Shown here one piece after another: positions 57,500 to 64,000 of a stretch of 64,000 nt of DNA. A model generated the notes under the pieces. The model had not been told where the DNA came from. It ran no database searches and worked only from the letters and a program-made list of their open reading frames with translations. The stretch's first letter is position 1. The number at the start of each line of letters is the position of its first letter. Source of the stretch: Apricaphanius iberus (Eukaryota > Chordata > Actinopteri > Cyprinodontiformes > Aphaniidae); assembly GCA_028564705.1 (NCBI GenBank), contig JAPXFQ010002747.1, positions 868,001-932,000 of the forward strand, read 5' to 3'. Position numbers and translations under genes: made by a program.

Positions 57500-58780
57500 T
57501 TCCAGTTACTCCAAGCCTGAATTTGGTGGAGTACTGCAGAAAAAGCATTTTTCTCTTGAAATTAACCCCTATTCAGAGAAAAGGCCGTTTGGCCATGATA
57601 TCATCAAGTGAGCACCCTATCAGCCCTTTTCAGCTATTTCTGCTCTATCAAACACCTATCAGTGGTTTGGCCTGTGCGTGCTCATCTCCATGCATTTGTT
57701 TTAATCTCCAGAGGAAACGAAGACGCAAAGTGAAACAGGCTGAGAAGCACAGTCAACATACATGTCTAAACATTTCCATGTCATTCATCAAAATGAAAAC
57801 AGATCCATATCTGTTTGGAGTTCCTGGGTTTTAGATTTATTAACTACCAAATAGGAGGGAAATTAAAACCGAGCAGGGTTGCTCTGAGTACAGAGAGCAG
57901 TCAGATTCTCAGGAGACGGAAGGGAGGAATGCCATATTTGTTTTTTCTTCTCCAGACCACCAATATGCATTTTCAATAGATGCAGAGCGGAGATAAAAAT
58001 CTAAAAGTCCCCAGGGCTCATCTAAGTCTGACAAAGCACCAAGGACAGACAGCCCTGAGCCCACACAGTGTTACGCTGCTCCTCTCATGGAGACTGCAAT
58101 AAATAAATGAGCAGATGAGTTTGATTCTGACAAGTGAGGGACATGGCGCTCCCTGTGCATTTTTGATAGTGATCTAATTCATCTGGCAGGCATGGATGTT
58201 GATTAAATCAGAATGTCAGCCACTTGACAAGACAAGACACAAGCGGCGTAGAAACCTGTTTGAACAACGTGAGCTGTGCAAGATGGCCAGGGAGATTTGC
58301 AGCGCTGCGTGGCCGCTGAACTCTGCGCACAACCCTGTTACCATCACTTCCCATGACATGTCCGGAGAGACAGGCAGATGCACAGGGAGAGACAGATGTG
58401 GAGGAGTCCACCGAGGCCCACCTCTTCTGTTCTTTCAGGGTGACATCAGTCCTCCAATGGCCTGCGTAAACTCACGGCTGTGATGGAATGACCGTGCTCC
58501 CCTTCACTCACATGCGGATGATGCCTTCATCAAATCTCCCTGACAATCACAGAGCTGGAGGGAAGACATACGAACATGTTGAAATCATCGTCCCTGTAAT
58601 TAGGCGGAACAAAGGCTCTCTGAGCAGACTCACTGTATGAGGAGCCTTCAATGGCAAATCAGAGCAAATAATGCCGAGGGCTGGTCTTTCCGTGGCAACA
58701 TACAATAGGTGTGAGATAAAGGGGCAGTTTCAGAGACAGAAATTGCAGAGGAAGGTTGTTATTTAACTGATGAGTGCCTC
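57500..58780. promoter_or_regulatory. Candidate conserved non-coding block
   Basis: Unique DNA with no recognised repeat. Mixed-composition stretches include GCAGCGCTGCGTGGCCGC (about 58300) and GAAATCATCGTCCCTGTAAT (about 58581). Frames of 103 and 95 codons on the plus strand have no domain. A regulatory role is inference. Confidence 0.3.
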
Positions 58781-59559
58781 TCCAGAATCACAGTTTCTCT
58801 GGAAAAGTATTGCTTTCCCTCAAATTCAACACAATATCACAAGGATCTGCCAAAATATGACAACACACATCACGTAAACAAACTTGAGAAACGAATGTGA
58901 ATCATTGTGGCCAGGAGGTATCAGTGAAGCAGTTTTTCTGAGATCAAACCACTGTTTTCCACTCTCAGTTATTTTTAAGATTATTTTCATCAAATTTTGT
59001 TTTCACAAATTTCTCCCAGTCTACATCAGCTCCAGTTAATGCAACCAGAGTATTTGATCCCTGAGAGATTTCTTCTGTTTTTTCTTTTTTCATGATATCA
59101 AAAAACTTTTTAAATCAAATATAACCTAAGTAAATTCAACTTTCAAATGATTATTTACTTCATTCAGTAAAAATTAAGCTAAACCAACCTCTGAAAACAT
59201 AAATGCTCCCCTTGTTACATCCTAAATTAATACTAAATTAACTGTGACGCCAATTTTGGAAAACTAACTTAAGTTTTATCAGCTATACCCAAATCTGGTT
59301 ACTAACAATATAAAGCAGGCTAAAAAGTCTCCAAACGCAATGAGAATATTGAAAGAAATGTAGGTAGAGGTTTAGAAAAAACAATTACTCTATCTATCAG
59401 TGGGGAAAGGGTTCCAACACAATTCTGAAGCTATAGGACTCTGGCGAACCACGGTGTGTTTTGTGAACTGACAAGAAAAAGTGGAACTTTTTTGAAGGCG
59501 TACAAATAAAAAAACAAAAAATACATACAATTTCCATAAACGCATCATACTAATTGTGC
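58781..59559. other. Unassigned AT-rich DNA
   Basis: No gene or repeat family is recognised. Confidence 0.3.
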
Positions 59560-59985
59560 ATTCAGACCGCAGGCTTTGTCAGCTTCACACAACCCGTATA
59601 CTACTTCAACGTATATACACAGAATATACTTTTTTAAGCTGAAGCTTGACAAGCTCGTAGGTGTGCCTGTCTCTACTCGATGTTTAAATCACTATCGTGG
59701 TTAGCTAGGCAGCATCAACGTCAGGTAACGTCACTACAGTGAGACGCTCTGATTGTTTGACAGTGACACTGTCAAAAGTTCAACTAGCTGAACTTCTGCA
59801 TTGCTAGCGTTATTCGCTTTGAAGCTTAAAACGCAGCAAAAGCTTGAAAAGTTGACGGAGCCAATGCTCACAAAGCACCACAGAGACTGTGACACTCCTC
59901 CAACAACCTCAACCATAGACTTAACATGTAATCTTGCCGCTGCTGCAGTTTGGGGCAGTGTGAACCTACCATAGCGTTCCAAAAT
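59560..59985. mobile_element. MITE-like element, partly shared with 39.2 kb
   Basis: The left edge GTGCATTCAGACCGCAGGCT and right edge GGCAGTGTGAACCTACCATA suggest loosely inverted TGCATTCACACYG-type termini used by a fish DNA-element family. The segment at 59725-59761 matches 39247-39283. The interior is compositionally distinct, with several CpG sites and a GTTGACGGAG motif. Confidence 0.45.
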
Positions 59986-60079
59986 GGTAGTGGAAATGTG
60001 ATGATTTAGGACTACTATATCTTCAGGACCTTAATGATGAAACAATAAATTCAAGCTTAAAAACAGGAAAGTAATGCGA

Positions 60080-60600
60080 AGCACAACAACTACACAACTG
60101 GAGTATGCTTTAAAAGGCAGAAGGTTATGGAGTTGCCTAAAACAAAGTCCATATTTACTTTGCAAACTCAATATTTAGTTAGCAAGCTAAATATTTTATT
60201 TGAAATAAAATATTTAGCTTGCTAACTTAACAGTTAGTTCAACACTGACACTTATACATTTAAAAATAACATGGACACAAATATGACTTGGAAAATTGAA
60301 GCCCCACATTGTTTGTTTTATGACAGGCTAAATAACCAAAATTATTGGTGTTAATTTCTGACTGTATAACTTAACAAACGACACCAAATAACAATGATGT
60401 AAAACCCTCACTGTGAAAGGAAAACAACAACAGTCTTGAATATCTTGAATTTGTGATATGACTAAATGAAAGGCAGTTTTGGAGTTTCCTTGTAAAACGT
60501 TATATGTAGTTAGGAAACTAAATATGTAACTAAATATTTAGCTTACTAACTAAATCATTATTGACTGTGTAACTATACAAACACCCCATCAAAACGATTT
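60080..60600. repeat. Internally repeated block with 51-bp perfect palindrome
   Basis: AGTTAGCAAGCTAAATATTT and its reverse complement form a perfect 51-bp palindrome at 60177-60227 centred on G60202. A related set (TAGTTAGGAAACTAAATATG, TTTAGCTTACTAACTAAAT) recurs at about 60508-60556, each preceded by AAAGGCAG...GGAGTT. The block thus contains two diverged copies of one unit. Confidence 0.7.
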
Positions 60601-61600
60601 AAGAGACTCACTCTGACACAAAAAGAAGTACTTTGTAAAGGACCACATAAATGTTTAGCTCTATATTTATTTCAGTACCAAATACATGATTTGACAAAAT
60701 GACATGCAGCAAAGTAGCTCTGGGGCAGCTCCCCCCCTGCCTCCCCTTCACCTTCCTGCAGCCCCAAGGAGGTCAAAGTTGCATGTACAAAGTCACTCTA
60801 CTAATCTCCTTTGTCACTCATAAAATTTACACAACATTTCCCTCATGGAGGCCTGTCAGTTTGCTCCTGGCTGTGGCTGTCAGAGAGCACAGATAATTAC
60901 TCGCAGGGATCAGGGAATTACTTGATAATTTATGGAGCTTCATGTCTAAAGTCAAAAAAAGAAATATGTGCTTTATCGAACTTTTTCCGGTTGGCAATGA
61001 TAGAGATATTACTCTTTAAAACTTTTTTTTAAATATAATGGATAAGGCGAAAATTGAAAGTAGAGAAATAAACCCCAAAAGCCTTTAAATGTTTTAACAA
61101 TGAAACGAAACAAAATTTTAAAGTCTTTTTTTTCTTTTCTCTGATATATATGAGAAGAAACTTCCTGTGTCTCAGAAGTGCAAATGAACGAACAGTGAGA
61201 TACATTACAAATGTATTACATCCTGTCTAAGTGAGACTTTGCCTCAGCGTGACACGTTGTCTCTGATGCCCGGCCTTGACGTGACATGATGCCACACATG
61301 CATCATGCATTTATGTGAGGGAGCCTGGTCCAACGACTGAGCAGTCAGAGAATTTGTGGTGTTTTTTGATCACTTTCTTGTAATCTTATCTGTTGTTTGT
61401 GTGTTATTCTCTTCGTTGAAAGGAGCATAAATTGTAGGAAGCTCTGAGGGAAACGAAGGAAAAAACAAAAGTCTTTTCAAGACAAAATAATGATCATATT
61501 ACAGCATCTACTGCTTTTGATTCACCTCATCCTGTGATCTTGATTAGCTCTTAATATTCTCCAAAAACAAGAAAAATGAACACGAGGCAGTGCTAATGTG
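60601..61600. promoter_or_regulatory. Candidate conserved non-coding block
   Basis: Mostly unique DNA. The mixed-composition parts are 60700-60960 and 61210-61580 (for example GATTACAGC-free GTGATCTTGATTAGCTCTTA at about 61534). No frame above 75 codons. A regulatory role is inference only. Confidence 0.25.
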
Positions 61601-62054
61601 TAATGTTTGAATTTCTCTTCAGAATCTTTTGTCTAAAGGCATTCTTAATAGGTAACAACTGTGTTTGGAAAATCTGAGCTATTTGGGGTTTCCTTTTGTT
61701 CCAATAACAAAAATTGATAGATTGTATGCATGTATATTAGAAAAGCTAAATTACTTCTTTTATTCAATTCATAAAGTGAAACTCCTATTAATTCTGTTCA
61801 TTTTTTATTGTTATTCCTTTGTTTGAGTGGTATGAGACAGATAAGAACAGATATTAATCAGAAGGCTTCTGAAAAGTATGTTCAGGTAGCTAATGGTACA
61901 CTCAGTAATTGGTCAAGGCTTTTGCATAAATAAGCTCAGGTTGCTTTAAAGTAAATTGCCAGAGGTGCATTTCCTTTTTTAGACAGTTCTTATGAACATT
62001 AACACTTATTTGGAGCTCAATCTGCTTAAAAACTGGGGCATTGGTTTGAGGGAT
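61601..62054. other. Unassigned AT-rich DNA
   Basis: No gene or repeat family is recognised. Confidence 0.3.
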
Positions 62055-62500
62055 CAAGTATAATGACTGACATCATGCCAAAATAGGTGGTAACAGTGTT
62101 GCCTTGCATCAAGAAGGTTCCAGGTTCAAATCCCTGTCTGTAGTCTGTCTGCACAGAGTTTGCATGCTCTTCCTGTGTAAGCATAGGTTCTCTTTGGATA
62201 CTCTGGATTCCTCCCATCTTGCAAAAACACAACCATTCACTTAAAGTGTCTTTTAGGCATGTCTGTGTAAGTGGATCATTACTTGTGTGTTTCAGTTGCC
62301 CTGTGATAGATTAGGGACCTCTCCAGGGTGTCCAGTACTTTTGCCCAATGAACACCAGAAATGGGCAGCAGCTCCCCCACCTTCCTGCCAAGATAAGTAA
62401 GTAGTGACACGAAGTGTTCAACTCCAGGTCTTAAGGGCCAGCGTCCTGCTCTGCTCCAGCACAGCTGATTCAAATAGATGCATGGATGGATGGCTCTTCT
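62055..62500 (+). mobile_element. L2-like/SINE unit with tRNA-like B box, split by a MITE piece
   Basis: AACAGTGTTGCCTTGCATCA, GGTTCCAGGTTCAAATCCCT (with B-box GTTCAAATC) and GTTTGCATGCTCTTCCTGTG lead to GCCCTGTGATAGATTAGGGA and ACCAGAAATGGGCAGCAGC. This is the fuller version of the family at 2490 and 42670. The ATGGATGGATGG tail (about 62481-62493) is separated from the body by a foreign segment at 62410-62480. Confidence 0.7.
62410..62480. mobile_element. Half of the palindromic hAT MITE family
   Basis: GTGTTCAACTCCAGGTCTTA and GCTCTGCTCCAGCACAGCTG with TTCAAATAG match one arm of the family at 2236-2378 and 14802-15025. The second arm is missing. Confidence 0.55.
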
Positions 62501-62759
62501 AAATGACTTGCTTCTCTATTCATTCAATAAACAAGAAACATTAAGTGTGAGTACAGGGAAATCCTGCATATACATGATTCAGCATGCGCAGATTTGTAGA
62601 ATGTATTTTTTCCTTAGCATTTCTAAAATATTTAAAGAAGAAAATGCTTGAAAACTGGAAAATACCTGGTCACAATGGCGTTTTCTAACCTAGGATCATC
62701 TACACTCAGCCAGATATAATTTTCTACTGTTGCTCCCACGGGGGTTTGTTTGGGAGGAG

Positions 62760-62905
62760 GGGGTATAAATGTGATCATGCTTTTAAATCTGTGCGGTAAG
62801 GATGGGAATGTGGTTTATGTGTGGTCATTTTTAATCTGTAAAGCACTCTGAGTTGCAATGTTTGTATGAAAGGCACTTCTAAATAAAGTTTAATTAATTG
62901 AATAC
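62760..62905 (+). mobile_element. LINE 3' tail
   Basis: AATCTGTAAAGCACTCTGAG, GTATGAAAGGCACTTCTAAA and TAAAGTTTAATTAATTGAAT give the same 3' terminus layout as at 31740-31825. No coding part. Confidence 0.6.
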
Positions 62906-62914
62906 TACATGACA

Positions 62915-63130
62915 TGCTATTGGCTGGCATTAGCAAAACAGCCAGTCCAGGAGCACCATTTATTTTCCTTGGCACTAAGTGGCTGTGTCCCCCACGAGCA
63001 AGGTGGACCATAGAGGAGGACCCTAGATGTTAGCTACATGGGGTATGATGGTTTCCAGTGTGTGTATAAATTTTTAGTACAGGTAAGAAGTATTCCCAAT
63101 TTCAGCTATTCGCGGGAGATTATAGTTTCA
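62915..63130 (+). repeat. Dispersed repeat, copy 2 of 2 in window
   Basis: GACATGCTATTGGCTGGCAT and TTTTCCTTGGCACTAAGTGG align with 15997-16075. Further on it holds TAGATGTTAGCTACATGGGG and CAGCTATTCGCGGGAGATTA. It lies directly after a LINE tail. Confidence 0.55.
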
Positions 63131-63430
63131 AATATTTGCTTTATTTACATTAAATGTGTAATTAGATCGTACATTTCAGTCATACTACGGAATTTACAAC
63201 TGAAGACTTAAAATTATAATTAATTTAATAAAAATGAATCAAATTCAATTATTCAATTCAATTTAATAAAATGGGTTCAATATATAAAGAATAATTTGGT
63301 TTAGTAAAGTCTTAATGCTTATTGGAGGACACTGAGATAAAATACAAGATTTCAGCAACTGGGTTTTTTGATCATATGAGGAGCTAAATTGTGTGAGTGA
63401 CCAGTATTAAACCCATTTAATTTTGTACTC
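63131..63430. other. Unassigned AT-rich DNA
   Basis: Short TCAATT repeats occur at about 63237-63265. Nothing else is recognised. Confidence 0.3.
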
Positions 63431-64000
63431 ATGACTTTTTAGACATGCGCATGGTTGAATCTTATATGATACTCAAATGCCAGCATAATAAAAGCTGGCA
63501 ACTCCATGTACAAATCAATTTGATATCTACATACAGTGAAAAGTGCACATCGCACTTTATGAGGCAGGATCAAGCTGAGGGCAGGTGTCTCTCCTCTCAG
63601 AATTACAAGGAGAGTTTGCAGACAGACATGAATTTACAATTAGTCTCATCCTGGCGACTTCTTAAGGTTTTCGACAGTGTCTGGAGTTTCTCTAAAGGCC
63701 ATGTGTGTGAAGCCATGAATGTCTTGCGACAGGCTATGATACCAGAGAGGCTATATTTAGGGAGGATAACTAGTACTGCACGGTATAATCTGACATTTGT
63801 ACCACAAGGGAGTCATACTGCATTGCTCACAAATGACAGTGTCACTGTTGGTTTGTGTCCCTGGTGGAATAGGTTAAAGAGAACAAAACATGTTTTTGCA
63901 GTGGAGTGCCACGCTGCAAGACAGATCTAATAAAACTGTATTTGATTGTGGGGCTATGATCTGACTGGGGCTGTCACTGGTGAGTGAGCCCCCCTGACTT
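63431..64000 (+). promoter_or_regulatory. Unique block with 161-codon open frame
   Basis: The plus frame at 63445-63930 is the longest plus-strand frame outside simple repeats. Its product would be a mixed-composition 161-residue chain with no signal peptide, membrane segment or domain I recognise. AATAAAACTG follows the stop at about 63929, so a polyadenylation-like hexamer is present. The DNA has the even, motif-rich look of a conserved non-coding element. It could alternatively be an unrecognised terminal exon. Confidence 0.3.

Noticed and set aside
1..64000. CRISPR array, rRNA, phage or bacterial operon
   Set aside because: No regularly spaced identical repeats, no ribosomal sequence and no dense coding. 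Everything points to a vertebrate genome.

Overview
The window looks like about 64 kb of nuclear DNA from a ray-finned (teleost) fish. The evidence is the repeat population: at least nine decayed Tc1-like transposon pieces, short hAT-type and Harbinger-type non-autonomous elements, LINE tails ending in ATGGATGG units, LINE reverse-transcriptase relics, and long GA/GT/AT/AAT microsatellites. Base composition is moderately AT-rich, and there are no operons, Shine-Dalgarno sites or other prokaryotic features. The species cannot be named from sequence alone.

I found no convincing host protein-coding gene, no intact tRNA or rRNA gene and no CRISPR array. The longest open frames are microsatellite translations, antisense frames in unique DNA, or relics of transposase and reverse transcriptase. 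A gene desert or a very large intron fits best. A few unique, non-repetitive blocks are candidate conserved non-coding elements (CNEs), because they have mixed base composition, dense homeobox-like or octamer-like motifs and no recognisable repeat. The main ones lie near 4.6-5.7, 7.7-9.2, 18.5-19.3, 25.9-26.5, 33.5-34.1, 36.3-37.4, 48.5-49.8, 57.5-58.8, 60.7-61.6 and 63.4-64.0 kb.

Layout by region. 0-7.3 kb: a Tc1 terminus, a SINE-like insertion in a second Tc1 terminus, two hAT MITEs with 8-bp target duplications, an L2-like tail, a Harbinger-like MITE with a TTA duplication and a GA microsatellite. 7.3-13.6 kb: mostly unique. 13.6-18.5 kb: a cluster of four Tc1 relics in different orientations, one split by a hAT MITE. 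19-31.8 kb: two opposed tRNA-like units, a LINE relic on the minus strand, a Tc1 relic, a CNE-like block, a short Tc1 derivative with complete termini, and two more LINE relics. 32.9-36.2 kb: a Tc1 terminus, the strongest CNE-like block, and a Tc1 copy split by an 850-bp element. 38.9-39.9 kb: a near-perfect 275-bp hairpin and a 300-bp AT/GT microsatellite. 42-52 kb: a Tc1 relic, a 2.8-kb Tc1 copy filled with two MITEs of one family, and a 1.58-kb Tc1 copy with both termini. 52.4-52.9 kb: a TATA-containing, CpG-richer block. 53-64 kb: a tRNA-related SINE fragment, a Tc1 relic, MITE pieces, a perfect 51-bp palindrome, an L2-like unit split by a MITE piece, and unique DNA.

The window therefore reads as layered transposon insertions around islands of possible cis-regulatory DNA. 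I did not find a new gene system. Family assignments of repeats come from remembered consensus features and need a library search. CNE calls are inference and depend entirely on comparative alignment.
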